64,000 nt of DNA, from positions 17,407,511-17,471,510 of the forward strand of contig NC_080723.1 of NCBI RefSeq assembly GCF_019097595.1, read 5' to 3'. Origin of the DNA: Hemibagrus wyckioides. Its lineage: Eukaryota; Chordata; Actinopteri; Siluriformes; Bagridae. Shown here in pieces: positions 1 through 11,313 of this stretch. The notes beneath the pieces are model-generated. The model had not been told where the DNA came from. It searched no databases and was given only the letters and a program-made list of their open reading frames with translations. The translations under genes and the position numbers were made by a program. Every line of letters begins with the position of its first letter. Position 1 is the first letter of the stretch.

Positions 1-1169
1 ATCACTTCCATGTCCACAGGTGTATAAAATCAAGCACCTAGGCATGCAGACTGTTTTTACAAACATTTGTGAAAGAATGGGTCGCTCTCAGGAGCTCAAT
101 GAATTCCAGCGTGGAACTGTGATAGGATGCCACCTGTGCAACAAATCCAGTCGTGAAATTTCCTCGCTCCTAAATATTCTACAGTCAACTGTCAGCTGTA
201 TTATAAGTGTTTGGGAATGACAGCAACTCAGCCACGAAGTGGTAGGCCACGTAAACTGACGGAGCGGGGTCAGCGGATGCTGAGGCGCATAGTGAGAAGA
301 GGTCGCCAACTTTCTGCAGAGTCAATCGCTACAGACCTCCAAACTTCATGTGGCCTTCAGATTAGCTCAAGAACAGTGCGCAGAGAGCTTCATGGAATGG
401 GTTTCCATGGCCGAGCAGCTGCATCCAAGCCATACATCACCAAGTGCAATGCAAAGCGTCGGATGCAGTGGTGTAAAGCACGCCGCCACTGGACTCTAGA
501 GCAGTGGAGACGCGTTCTCTGGAGTGACGAATCGCGCTTCTCCATCTGGTAATCTGATGGACGAGTCTGGGTTTGGCGGTTGCCAGGAGAACGGTACTTG
601 TCTGACTGCATTGTGCCAAGTGTAAAGTTTGGTGGAGGGGGGATTATGGTGTGGGGTTGTTTTTCAGGAGCTGGGCTTGGCCCCTTAGTTCCAGTGAAAG
701 GAACTCTGAATGCTTCAGCATACCAAGACATTTTGGACAATTCCATGCTCCCAACTTTGTGGGAACAGTTTGGAGCTGGCCCCTTCCTCTTCCAACATGA
801 CTGTGCACCAGTGCACAAAGCAAGGTCCATAAAGACATGGATGACAGAGTCTGGTGTGGATGAACTTGACGAGTCCTGACCTCAACCCGATAGAACACCT
901 TTGGGATGAATTAGAGCGGAGACTGAGAGCCAGGTCTTCTCGTCCAACATCAGTGTGTAACCTCACAAATGCACTTCTGGAAGAATGGTCAAAAATTCCC
1001 ATAAACACACTCCTAAACCTTGTGGACAGCCTTCCCAGAAGAGTTGAAGCTGTTATAGCTGCAAAGGGTGGACCGAAATCATATTGAACCCTATGGATTA
1101 GGAATGGGATGTCACTTAAGTTCATATGCGAGTCAAGGCAGGTGAGTGAATACTTTTGGCAATATAGTG
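1..1169 (+). mobile_element. Tc1/mariner DNA transposon, copy A (left end outside window)
   Basis: This stretch is nearly identical over its length to the complete Tc1-like element at 19215-20463. The left terminal repeat lies before base 1. The right terminal repeat is visible at 1141-1169 and differs from copy B's 29-base repeat at one position (GAGTGAA instead of GAGCGAA). It is followed directly by a long TA tract, as expected for a family that inserts at TA. The transposase inside is broken by a stop and a frameshift, so the copy cannot be autonomous. The high similarity to copy B suggests fairly recent activity of the family. Confidence 0.93.
77..1087 (+). pseudogene. Tc1-like transposase pseudogene, copy A
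   Basis: This is a decayed DD34E transposase, the enzyme that cuts and pastes Tc1/mariner elements. The likely original start is the ATG at 77, because MGRSQEL resembles the usual Tc1 start MGKSKEL. The helix-turn-helix region (QSTVSCII) is followed by a GRPRKL AT-hook-like motif, then the first catalytic Asp in SDESRFSIW (about 526-552), the second in HDCAPVH (about 799-819), and NPIEHLWDE with the catalytic Glu (about 886-912). Lesions are visible. Bases are missing around 205-215 compared with copy B. A CAA codon has become TAA at 550-552. Eleven bases are missing after 870, which removes the DWPAQ motif and shifts the frame. Confidence 0.92.
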
Positions 1170-1171
1170 TG

Positions 1172-1248
<77 letters not shown>
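1170..1248. repeat. (TA)n microsatellite at the Tc1 insertion site
   Basis: Nearly pure alternating TA follows the right end of Tc1 copy A after a short GTGTATG transition. Copy B sits in the same kind of tract. Confidence 0.95.
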
Positions 1249-1252
<4 letters not shown>

Positions 1253-2581
1253 CAAGTGCAAAGTGCATTTATATGAGAGGTGGACCCGGTAAACTAGCCT
1301 CTCAGCGTATATTCATAGCACGTTAATGGCCAGAATCCTGACTAAGGATCAAGCAGGTGTATCGAATCTCGTTTTCCACGCGAGGGCTCGGTTTAATGGA
1401 CAGGAAAAAGCGTGAGTCTCACGAGCGTGTGCTGAGATCTTAATCAGAGTTTTTACTCTATGACTCATCACAGACTAGCAGCCTTCGCCTCTCATTAGCA
1501 GCCCATTACGTGCCAAGGACTTTTCACTACTTTACAAAGCTCTCTAGAGAACCATAGTGAGAAAGCAATACAGCATACAGCCCTGTTTAACTTGTCATCA
1601 GTGTCTGTTCCTTCCTTGTCCAAGCATCCTGCTGTTCCAAACTCTATCCCCCCCTATTCTCCACTTCTTTTATTTTTTTCTGGGGTAAATTCATATTCAT
1701 CATCGTCTCTCATCTCATCGTCTGTTCCTCCTTTTTCTTGCTTGTACACTACAGTTCTTTATGGGAATCTTTTTGCTCTATATCTCGCTTTTGGTGAGAG
1801 TTTGTGTATCACCGTATTGTCAGAACAGGCCTCAGAGGTCAGGTGGCAGACAGTAAGGCACATAATTAAAGCATCGCTTCTTGAACTTTGTGTCAGCCTT
1901 TTTCTCTCTGAAGTCGAGAGGAAGCTACAGGACACAAGGTGACATTTCAGAACTCCGCCCTTCCTGTTTTCTTAAGAAAAACAAAGCTGGGTGAAAAAAA
2001 AAAGAGAAGGGAAGAAGGATTGGTGATGAATATTGCATGAGAACAGGGCTGTGTTTCCCATTTGCTTTCTGAATAGCACCTCACATTTACTGTAGGAGAT
2101 AACACAACACCTGGATGTACTGAACAATCACTTTAATTATTGCCTTATTGTGCCTCGGTTTCGTGGCGGTATCCTTGTTGTTATTGAATCCATAATTCAT
2201 TCGATAATTTGGTCTTTGTTGTCTTATCTCCTTTTTTTCCTCACAGGAGGAACACTTTCTGGATATTGATCACATGTCTGTAGTGCACATGAGCCTCAAG
2301 TCAGTTTATATAATGGGGTTGGATTAGAAGCCAGAGGGGTTAATAACTAATGGGAACCTTTGTGCGGCTAATCCCATATTTATTTGCATTTCAAACGAGA
2401 AAGAACACAGTTCGGACGTCTGTGCGTCTCTTTGACGTCTCCGAGTCCCCAGTCCAGAATGGTTTGAAGTGGTGTCCTCTATCCAGGGTCATTCCTTTGG
2501 CTAGGTCAAACGTTTGCATTTTGATTAAATTCAGTGCACTTTTCACAGTTTGTGTCTTTCTTTTTTGTGTCTCTTTCCCAG
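1249..2581 (+). other. enox2 intron, no gene seen
   Basis: Ordinary AT-rich intronic sequence. It ends in a pyrimidine-rich run and a CCCAG acceptor at 2577-2581, directly before the first visible exon. Open frames here, such as 1592-1942, lack homology that I recognise. A short poly(A) run occurs near 1995. Confidence 0.6.
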
Positions 2582-2728
2582 GACTAAACCCGCTACCCTT
2601 TGACCCCGCAACCAACAACGAGCCGCTGCAATTTAATAACTCCAATGGGCCTCTGGTGTCCGAGTGTCCTCTGGAGAGCAGTACTGAAAACGGCAGCAAG
2701 AAAAGGAAGAGACCAAATCTTCCTCCAG
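2582..2728 (+). CDS. enox2: enox2 upstream coding exon (N-terminal extension)
   Basis: This is a 147-base exon, phase 1 at both ends. A pyrimidine tract plus CCCAG precedes it and a GTAGGC donor follows. Codons are lined up so that the final G joins AG of the exon at 49046 to give Glu in frame. It encodes about 49 residues, rich in Asn, Ser, Pro and Glu. Near the end is a basic cluster, SKKRKRPNLPP, that fits the classical nuclear-localisation pattern K-K/R-X-K/R. There is no in-frame Met, so translation through it must start upstream of the window. I do not recognise this segment in the mammalian ENOX2 protein, which has a different N-terminus. Assignment to enox2 therefore rests on phase, strand and order. 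It could instead be an exon of a longer fish isoform or of another upstream gene. Confidence 0.66.
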
Positions 2729-2847
2729 GTAGGCATGGCATGGAGTTTTACTAAGATTTTGACTCTTTTAATGTTTCATCTGAAGCCATGACATGATTGT
2801 CACTTAAAATGATTGCTGTTTATTAATTTTTTTATTTTTTTTTGTTC

Positions 2848-2899
<52 letters not shown>

Positions 2900-2957
2900 G
2901 CATATATTTTTAAAACCCAGTCCATTTTTGTTTTTGTTTTTTTTTGTTTTGTTTTTT
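2717..2957 (+). repeat. Tandem duplication unit, copy 1 (exon end plus donor and flank)
   Basis: From ATCTTCCTCCAGGTAG onward, the last 12 bases of the exon, its splice donor and about 230 bases of intron are repeated at 3815-4055. Shared landmarks in order are the exon end and donor, TTTTGACT, ATCTGAAGCCA, a CTAT tetranucleotide run, and AAACC(C/A)AGTCCATTTTTG. Diverged simple repeats fill the rest. Confidence 0.85.
2848..2900. repeat. (CTAT)n microsatellite
   Basis: About 13 perfect tandem units of CTAT, lying inside the first duplication unit. Confidence 0.97.
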
Positions 2958-3802
2958 TAGGGATGCACGATTTTTATCAGGGACAGATGAATTATCGGCA
3001 GAAATGGGTGACGTCATTTAATAAATTAAATCCGATAACTAGATCCGATAAACTACGCTTGCTGGTAAATCAATCAATCAGTCTGATTTATCCAAGACTC
3101 GCCCGCTTTCTGAGTGCACGTGACTGCAGCTTTAACCTGCAGTGAATCTCCTGTGTGGCGGTCATTAGTTCATCATCTTTTCAAGTTTTTTTCATCAAGT
3201 TTTTCTCGGTGGCAGCGGAGGACAATGCCATTGCTATTTGTAACACATGTTCAGCAAGGATTCCGAGAGGAGGTAAAAAGGCGTCAAGTTTTAACACAAC
3301 AAGTCTTATATCTCACCTGAAGGGTCAAGTGTAATATGCGGCAGCAGCAGCTACTAGCGCTAGGCTTAAAAGACGGAGCATGTGACTTAAGGTCTATATA
3401 CCTTCCTCATCCTCATGCACTAAAAAGATTGAATAGATGCATTTCTTTGTTGTGCATGAAATACTTGAATATAAATTTGTTGTTAATGAGTTGTTAATTG
3501 CAGATAAACCATAGTTCTGTCATAGTTCTGTTAAACCCTTTCTGTTCTTATTGTAGTACCTTACACAAAAAATAAAAACATCTGAGGACCGATGTTTCCT
3601 ATTACAGTTAGGCCAGAGCTACTAAAATATCAGTTTCATCAGTGCATGTTAGATTTTTTATTCTCTTGGGTGCACAAACTGCAGATTATATGAAAATTCT
3701 GATATAAAAATATGAACTTATTGGTTATCGGTATCAGAATCGGATATGAGAAGGACTTAATTATCGGTTATCGGTTTAAATTTCTCATATCGTGCATCTC
3801 TA
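2958..3802 (+). mobile_element. hAT-superfamily transposon relic, about 0.84 kb
   Basis: The left end reads TAGGGATGCACGA. The right end, read on the reverse strand, is TAGAGATGCACGA, a short inverted repeat of the hAT type. The identical 8-mer GTTTTTTT occurs at 2951-2958 and 3803-3810, consistent with the 8-base target duplication made by hAT elements, although a T-rich target makes this weak. ATCGG and TATCGG repeats just inside both ends are typical of fish hAT elements. The element is internally deleted and keeps only a BED zinc-finger fragment. Confidence 0.85.
3209..3334 (+). pseudogene. hAT transposase BED zinc-finger fragment
   Basis: In the frame starting at 3209, the translation contains C-x2-C at 3239-3250 (CNTC), then PRGGKKASSFNTTSLISHLK, then a stop at 3332-3334. 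The spacing C-x2-C, basic and Ser-rich linker, N-T-T-x-L-x-x-H-L matches the BED-type DNA-binding finger at the N-terminus of hAT transposases. No catalytic DDE or dimerisation domain remains, so it is a relic inside the 2958-3802 element. Confidence 0.75.
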
Positions 3803-3814
3803 GTTTTTTTTTTT

Positions 3815-3932
3815 ATCTTCCTCCAGGTAGACATGGCCTATAATTTTATTTTAATTTTGACTTTTTTAACGTATTATCTGAAGCCACGACAGATATTCAT
3901 TCATTCATTCATTCATTCATTCATTCATTCAT

Positions 3933-3971
<39 letters not shown>

Positions 3972-4055
3972 TTCTAAATTTCCTCACAGATTCTAAAGAA
4001 TTTATCTGTCTATCTATCTATTTTTTTAAACCAAGTCCATTTTTTGTTTTTTCTG
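3815..4055 (+). repeat. Tandem duplication unit, copy 2, carrying a copied splice donor
   Basis: This is the diverged second copy of 2717-2957. It begins with ATCTTCCTCCAG followed by GTAGAC, so the exon's last 12 bases and a plausible splice donor (GT at 3827-3828) are reproduced inside the intron. Later parts match as TTTTGACT, ATCTGAAGCCACGACA and AAACCAAGTCCATTTTTTG. The CTAT run is partly replaced by ATTC and ATTT runs. Confidence 0.85.
3897..3974. repeat. (ATTC)n followed by (ATTT)n microsatellite
   Basis: About eight ATTC units pass directly into about eleven ATTT units. Confidence 0.96.
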
Positions 4056-6106
4056 AAACAGGATACTTCTGTTACTTTACTTCTGTAAAAGCATTAATTT
4101 TATATAAATCTGGATCTATGCATATTGGATAAAAAGCTTTCCTTTTTTGAGCATTATCGGGTTTTTTTTTAAACACTTAAAACAGCACTATTGCATTTTG
4201 CTGGATTTGGAGTTTAAAAAAAGGTGTTTTCTAGCCCTCTGCAGAGGATTGATGTCTCAGCAGTAAAGTAAACAGCAGGACTATTAGTTGCTTCCGATCC
4301 AGGCTTGTAGAATCTGACCTCTCTGAGCATCCTGTGAGTTTTGCGCAGTAAAAGAAAAAAAAAAAAAGATGACAATCATCTCTCCGGCTGAGACCCGACT
4401 GTACCTGCTACCTCGTGTATTTCCCTGTGAGAGAGTAAGATTAAACCTGTATTAGGATGCTGAGAGCGAGGATGGAGAATAAGGGATGCAATTTTGAGAG
4501 GCATGCTCTCGGTGTTGTTAATTACATGGAATGAATTGTCAGCGTTGGATGATGAGATGATGAGATGACGATCTTGTTATTGTGTTGAGATTTGCGCTGG
4601 TCTCAGTCAGAGATGACAACTCCTCGTGAGACATCAGGATTGCGAGATTGCAGGCAAACGCAGTCGTCACTCTTCTTTTTTTTTTTTTTTTTTTGCTAGT
4701 TCCTGACTCTTGGTGGTCCTATTTGCCTCTGGAGCAGCGAAGCCACTCAGAGCCTGAAGTGACTGTGATTAGGGTTTAAACGAATGCAAACGACGTGCTT
4801 CTCATCCATGCTCTGTTCTTTATACACCCTCACAGCTGACACAAATGAAAGTGAAATGGGCCATTGTGGCACGCTCGCAGTCAGGAGCCGGATGTGCGGA
4901 TCAAAGGCAGCCGGTGTGATCAAAGCCTCTCGGGCGCTAATCTAATCTGCCCATTTCACACCGCTCCTTTTCCTTACTGCATGGACTCCATGCGCTAAAG
5001 GAATGATCGGCGATCTTTATGAACACACAAAACCTAAAGCTCTACAGTCTCCTCTGATCGCGCCTGAGATACGAATCTCCATGAAGCAGCCGTACGCTTC
5101 GTTTTGGTCAAATATCATCACGATACTCCGTCTTCTCCTCCTGCTCATTTCCCAGCTTTTTGCCAAAAATATATCTGCTCAAAGCAATTAGCATCCATCT
5201 AAAAATGATAAGCCCCTGATTACATTCATTTGAATAATGAGAATTGTTTAGAGAATCTCACAGCACCCTGCTGCCTGTAAGTCCTCTCTTGCTCCATTAC
5301 CGTTCTGAATGATTCCAGCATGCAGCTCTGCTTAGAAACGAGAATTAGCAAAAAGAATTAGCTCCTCTGTAGCAACAACGCCGATTAGCTGCCCCGTCTG
5401 TCATTAAGCCTTGCTCTTATCCACCCGGAGTCTGGCTGATCGATTTGCTCCCCGTTTGAGGGAAGAAGATGTATTTAAAAAAAGCACAAAGACAACAACT
5501 CACACAGCGTGTGGATTATTATGTGTCCAGTCACTGTAATGTCCTCTGGCAAAGCCTAGCCTGGGAGGTTCTTTCTGTCTCAGAGGAGAGGAATTAATGC
5601 TAGGGAGGGTGGTGACTAATTACTAGCCATGCAGATTTAATCTCATTAAAGCACCATAATGGATAGATTCATCTCGTTAGCTATGGCACACCATTAGCAG
5701 GGTTCCATGCCTGCCCCGGGTCTTCAGGAGCGGGTGAAGGTCTGAGGGTCAGCACGGACCACGTGGTGTTGCCATAACGATTGTTTAACAATGCTAGTAG
5801 TTGCAACAGTATTAAATATGCTGCACTGTAATAAACAGGTTCATTAGGAGGCACAAGGTATGCAGTGGATCTGCTGTTATGCAGAGGCATAGTGTTGGAA
5901 GGGGTGGTATTTCCTCCTTGTAGTATCCCATCCAGGGTGTTCTGGTCCTGACTCTGTCCAGGATATAGCAGTTAGTGAAGATGAATAAATGAATTCTCAG
6001 AATATTTCACTCTTCCTTCAAAAGAAACAATTGAGTACTGCTCTTTCAAACCCTCTCTGGACAATCTTTCATATGCAAACACCAATGGACTTCCGTTCCA
6101 ACAGTT
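4056..6106 (+). other. enox2 intron, mostly unique sequence
   Basis: No gene is visible. Two T or A homopolymers occur, near 4350 and 4676-4694. The stretch about 4700-5660 is low in simple repeats and rich in TTAATTAG or ATTAGC-like cores, so it may hold conserved non-coding sequence. About 5885-6000 resembles a dispersed fish repeat tail (CCATCCAGGGTGTTC, GGATATAGCAGTTAGTGAAG) and ends in ATGAATAAATGAAT. Confidence 0.55.
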
Positions 6107-6335
6107 GGGGCAGTGGTAGCTCAAGTGGTTAAGGCTCTGGGTTAAGATCGGGGATCAAGCCCCAGCACCACCAAGCTGCCACCGTTGGGCACTTGAGCAT
6201 GGTCACCAACCCCCCTTCGTGCTCCAGGGGCACTGAATCATAGCTGAGCCTGCACTCTAACCCCCAACCCTCCAAGGATGGGATATGCGAAGACAGAATT
6301 TCACTGTGCAGTAATGTATATGTGATCAAAGTGGT
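6107..6335 (+). mobile_element. tRNA-derived SINE, plus strand
   Basis: A tRNA-like head starts with GGGGCAGTGGTAGCTCAAG, whose TGGTAGCTCAAGTGG fits a pol III A box. GGGATCAAGCCCC about 40 bases on fits a degenerate B box. The body, with CACCAAGCTGCCACCGTTGG and TGCTCCAGGGGCACTG, ends in GAATTTCACTGTGCAGTAAT. A reverse-strand relative is present at 53503-53660. The organisation is typical of short fish SINEs, including those common in catfish. The open frames crossing it are not genes. Confidence 0.85.
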
Positions 6336-9159
6336 GCATAAAGTTTGTCCAGTGTCCTGTAAACACCAGACTATGAGGAGACCGTTCTTTCTTTGGTCCA
6401 AATATCATCTTTCATCTTTACCTCTTTCATTTCTTATTCGTCCTCTGTTTGATGTCACAATGTCAACTCGGCGCAGCTCTCAAGGGGTGAATCGTGCATG
6501 AGCGTTCTTACAGTTTCATGTTCACTGGTCATTCTTTTTCTGCTCTGGACTTTCGTTAAAAATACACCATGACTGGCAACCCCCAAGGACCAGGCTTGAG
6601 ACCTGAAGAATTAGCCGAGATCTTTTAATCGCTTGAGATTTTTTTAGTGGGTTTTAATTTAGCCTTTAATGTTTTAGAGATAGTCCTGCAGGAATTCTCA
6701 GTTTGGCCACGGTACTAGGCCACTGTGTAGTTCTTGCACCGTTGCATTTATTCCCAAGTTACTGGTGATAAAAAGTGGGAGTAATTGGAGTGCCTGATTA
6801 AAAGCTATTATATACTGCATGTAATGTAGTGGCAGCAACCACGCCCACACACCATCAACCATCAGCCGACGCTCTGTAATCTCACATTGCTGTCAGAATT
6901 CTATATTTTCTAAAGTTATTTTCAGTTCAGCCCTAAACTCTCAGACACCTGACACAAACTTCACAAGTGATTGAAAACTGGTTTTATTAACCTTCTCAGC
7001 AGCCACTCCACCCACTTCCAAACTCAATTTTGTGATTGTCTTACCATGAAACCGGCCTGATTGGAGAGAATTAGGCCTTCTTGTTGCTAAGCAATCCTTC
7101 TGAAGGAAACTTGCGCGTAATGTTGCATAATTCATATCATTTCCACAGAAGGCCATTATGAGCATGCATGCTCATCAGCTTACCAGCTCGGTATTCTAAC
7201 CATGGTGAATCACGCTCGCCTGGTTGCACCGAGCACTTAGGGATACTAACTCCTTTTAAAAAAAACGAGGAAACTCTTTCGCATGCCAGGCTGCAGTTTT
7301 TACATCTTAAAAGACCTGCTGTCTGGCTTAGTGTTGCTGAGAAACAGCTCTGGGCCGGAAGGAGCCTTTCAGAGCAGGACTGGAAAGCAAAGGTCGGCGG
7401 TGCAGTGGGTTGGAAGCGGAACAGGCGAGCGGCGCTGCTGTGGGCCTTTGCCACCATGTGTGCATTAACCTTTGCTAAGTGGTGCCCGGGAGTTGCGGCT
7501 AAAGACACTATCGATTGACTCTGAAGAGGATGAGTGTGGAAGAGCAGGGAAGAGGAAGCAGGCTGGTTTTGTTCTCGCTGAGCCGAGAAGAAAAACGAAG
7601 CAGAGCACTCTCGTGAAAGGGGAGTGTGGGAGGATGACAGGACTATCTGACTCCATCCATCTTTGTGTGTACAACTGTGTGTTTGGTTGTTGTAGCTGCT
7701 TAGCATTGACTTGACACTGACACACACACACATACACACTTACACATACACGTAGGTGTAGGGCTAGACATGGATATTTTATGCCGTGTAATCACTAGTT
7801 GAAATGTATGCAGAGGCATACGTGGGTTTGTATTTTTGTATGTGTATATGTGTGTTGGTTGGTTGGTTGGTTAGTTGGTTATTATGGACATCATTGAAAA
7901 TTCTATCAGATACAAATTCCATTCTATATAAGCACACAATGCCTATTTGCACCTGTGCTCCAGGATCTGGATCTTGACCTATATTTAAAACCAAAGTGGA
8001 CAAGTTTTTTGTTGGTTCGTTTGTTTGTTTGTTCTATTGTTTGTTAAAGAACCATACCAAAATGCTGGAAAACACCAGTACTATCATGGTGTGTGAATAC
8101 TGACTCAACAGTTACTCAGCCTCAGCTACGTCTATCGAGTTCATCACTAGTCATCACTAGTCTGCTAGCATCTTCTACTGCTGAGATGCGTAGAACTTTT
8201 TTAGTTTGCTAAGAACTAAATTGAATCCATTTTATTTCACAGAATAATGTGCAAACTGGTAGTTTAACTGAAAAAAATAACCGGAAGGAAAAGAAGAATT
8301 GTGTGCTTCCTGTTCATTCAGATACCCCTTTATTGTAGAAATATAATTCCCATACATAAAATGCTGCATCCATTAATGAAAAGACCACCTTGCGGACATT
8401 GCTGACAATAAATAATTCCAGTGGTGGACAATTCTCAACACACAAGTGACGTAGTAGTGATGTGTTTGTATGGGATCGGGTAATTGTGTTTAGCAACAGA
8501 TTACAGTTACAGTCAGGAAATGTACACCTACTAAATAGCCTTTAGTGCATTTATATATTTGTATTGGTCTTGTAGATATGCTTGAATCAGATGAACCATT
8601 TACTATTAAGCACTAAATGTGACTCTAATACTATTAGCTATTATTACTACAGCATTTCACTGCATGTCGTACCATGTATGGTTGTGTATGTGACCTTAAA
8701 TTTGAATTTATTATTATAATGCCATCAAATAAAGTCAAGGTTAGTTATCCATAATATCTTTGGTGCTTAGAGAGTCATGGTGTAATATCCTGCACAGCTT
8801 GCTATTTCTCAGCTTATTTACAGTGGTAGCTTTTATACATCAGAATTGAACTGGCAAGCCAAACAGGAGGGAAAAATACAAGACCCAGTGCAACTTCAAG
8901 AGCATCTTAAGCCTCAACTGTAGATGAACATCCAAGCTCCAGTTTCAGAGAACCAAGCTCTGAGATCAAGGTCCAACGGTGCACCAAGCTGCTGGCTGAT
9001 GATCAGTTGGAATATTTTTTTAGTGCCAGAAAAATACTAGTATACAAGTGAACTGATAGGGAGAGAAGCAGAAAGAGCTGAAGGTTGATGGATTATACCA
9101 GCTTGATTGACATGCAGTATTTAAATAATATTGAGTCAATTCAGTTTTAGTAATTCCAA
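6336..9159 (+). other. enox2 intron
   Basis: No exon recognised. It holds small CA and GT runs near 7720-7750, a GGTT run at 7857-7880, and GTTT/TTTG runs near 8010-8045. The long overlapping frames on both strands at 7137-7739 have no family I can recognise. I treat them as chance frames in a locally GC-richer patch. Confidence 0.5.
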
Positions 9160-11313
9160 GTCAATTCATTATCATCATTCCTCTCACCAGAGACAGATTT
9201 AATGGTAGGAATGATAAATAGTTCCTCCAGCCCAAATCAAGTCATTATTGTCATCCCTCTCATTGTAGACAGATTTAATGTTAGGAATGGTGTATAGTTC
9301 CTCCAGACCAAATCAAGTCATTATTGTCATTCTTCTCATCATAGACAGATTTAATGTTAGGAATGGTGTATAGTTCCTCCAGACCAAATCAAGTCATTAT
9401 TGTCATTCTTCTCATCATAGACAGATTTAATGTTAGGAATGGTGTATAGTTCCTCCAGACCAAATCAAGTCATTATTGTCATTCTTCTCATTATAGACAG
9501 ATTTAATGTTAGGAACGATGTATAGTTCTTCCAGACCAAATCAAGTCATTTTTGTCATTCCTCTCATCATAGACAGATTTAATGTTAGGAATGGTGTATA
9601 GTTCCTCCAGACCAAATCAAGTCATTATTGTCATTCTTCTCATTATAGACAGATTTAATGTTAGGAATGGTGTATAGTTCCTCCAGCCCAAATCAAGTCA
9701 TTATTGTCATTCTTCTCATCATAGACAGATTTAATGTTAGGAATGGTGTATAGTTCCTCCAGACCAAATCAAGTCATTATTGTCATTCTTCTCATCATAG
9801 ACAGATTTAATGTTAGGAATGGTGTATAGTTCCTCCAGACCAAATCAAGTCATTATTGTCATTCTTCTCATCATAGACAGATTTAATGTTAGGAACGATG
9901 TATAGTTCTTCCAGACCAAATCAAGTCATTTTTGTCATTCCTCTCATCATAGACAGATTTAATGTTAGGAATGGTGTATAGTTCCTCCAGACCAAATCAA
10001 GTCATTATTGTCATCCCTCTCATCATAGACAGATTTAATGTTAGGAATGGTGTATAGTTCCTCCAGACCAAATCAAGTCATTATTGTCATTCTTCTCATC
10101 ATAGACAGATTTAATGTTAGGAATGGTGTATAGTTCCTCCAGACCAAATCAAGTCATTATTGTCATTCTTCTCATCATAGACAGATTTAATGTTAGGAAC
10201 GATGTATAGTTCTTCCAGACCAAATCAAGTCATTATTGTCATTCTTCTCATCATAGACAGATTTAATGTTAGGAACGATGTATAGTTCTTCCAGACCAAA
10301 TCAAGTCATTTTTGTCATTCCTCTCATCATAGACAGATTTAATGTTAGGAATGGTGTATAGTTCCTCCAGACCAAATCAAGTCATTATTGTCATCCCTCT
10401 CATCATAGACAGATTTAATGTTAGGAATGGTGTATAGTTCCTCCAGACCAAATCAAGTCATTATTGTCATTCTTCTCATCATAGACAGATTTAATGTTAG
10501 GAATGGTGTATTGTTCCTCCAGACCAAATCAAGTCATTATTGTCATTCTTCTCATCATAGACAGATTTAATGTTAGGAACGATGTATAGTTCTTCCAGAC
10601 CAAATCAAGTCATTTTTGTCATTCCTCTCATCATAGACAGATTTAATGTTAGGAATGGTGTATAGTTCCTCCAGACCAAATCAAGTCATTATTGTCATCC
10701 CTCTCATCATAGACAGATTTAATGTTAGGAATGGTGTATAGTTCCTCCAGACCAAATCAAGTCATTATTGTCATTCTTCTCATCATAGACAGATTTAATG
10801 TTAGGAATGGTGTATAGTTCCTCCAGACCAAATCAAGTCATTATTGTCATTCTTCTCATCATAGACAGATTTAATGTTAGGAATGGTGTATAGTTCCTCC
10901 AGACCAAATCAAGTCATTATTGTCATCCCTCTCATTGTAGACAGATTTAATGTTAGGAACGATGTATAGTTCTTCCAGACCAAATCAAGTCATTTTTGTC
11001 ATTCCTCTCATCATAGACAGATTTAATGTTAGGAATGGTGTATAGTTCCTCCAGACCAAATCAAGTCATTATTGTCATCCCTCTCATCATAGACAGATTT
11101 AATGTTAGGAATGGTGTATAGTTCCTCCAGACCAAATCAAGTCATTATTGTCATTCTTCTCATCATAGACAGATTTAATGTTAGGAATGGTGTATTGTTC
11201 CTCCAGACCAAATCAAGTCATTATTGTCATTCCTCTCATTATAGACAGATATAATGTTAGGTACGATGTATAGTTCTTCCAGACCAAATCAAGTCATTTT
11301 TGTCATTCCTCTC
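9160..11313 (+). repeat. 76-bp minisatellite with higher-order structure
   Basis: The anchor GTCATTATTG or GTCATTTTTG recurs from 9241 to 11293 at exact multiples of 76 bases: 27 periods without a net indel. Each monomer contains AGACAGATTTAATGTTAGGAA and TAGTTCCTCCAGACCAAATC. A distinct variant (GTCATTTTTG preceded by GAACGATGTATAGTTCTTCC) starts at 9545, 9925, 10305, 10609, 10989 and 11293, so variants recur every 4 or 5 monomers. A private TATTGTTCC variant at about 10511 and 11195 is exactly nine monomers apart. This indicates expansion by multi-monomer blocks. Confidence 0.98.

Noticed and set aside
6107..6180. A functional tRNA gene
   Set aside because: A-box and B-box similarity is present but the cloverleaf stems do not pair well, and the sequence continues into a SINE body shared with another locus.
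7137..7739. 200-aa minus-strand frame with a 116-aa plus-strand frame opposite
   Set aside because: No family resemblance, the region is bounded by CA repeats, and neither strand shows matching splice sites or conserved motifs.
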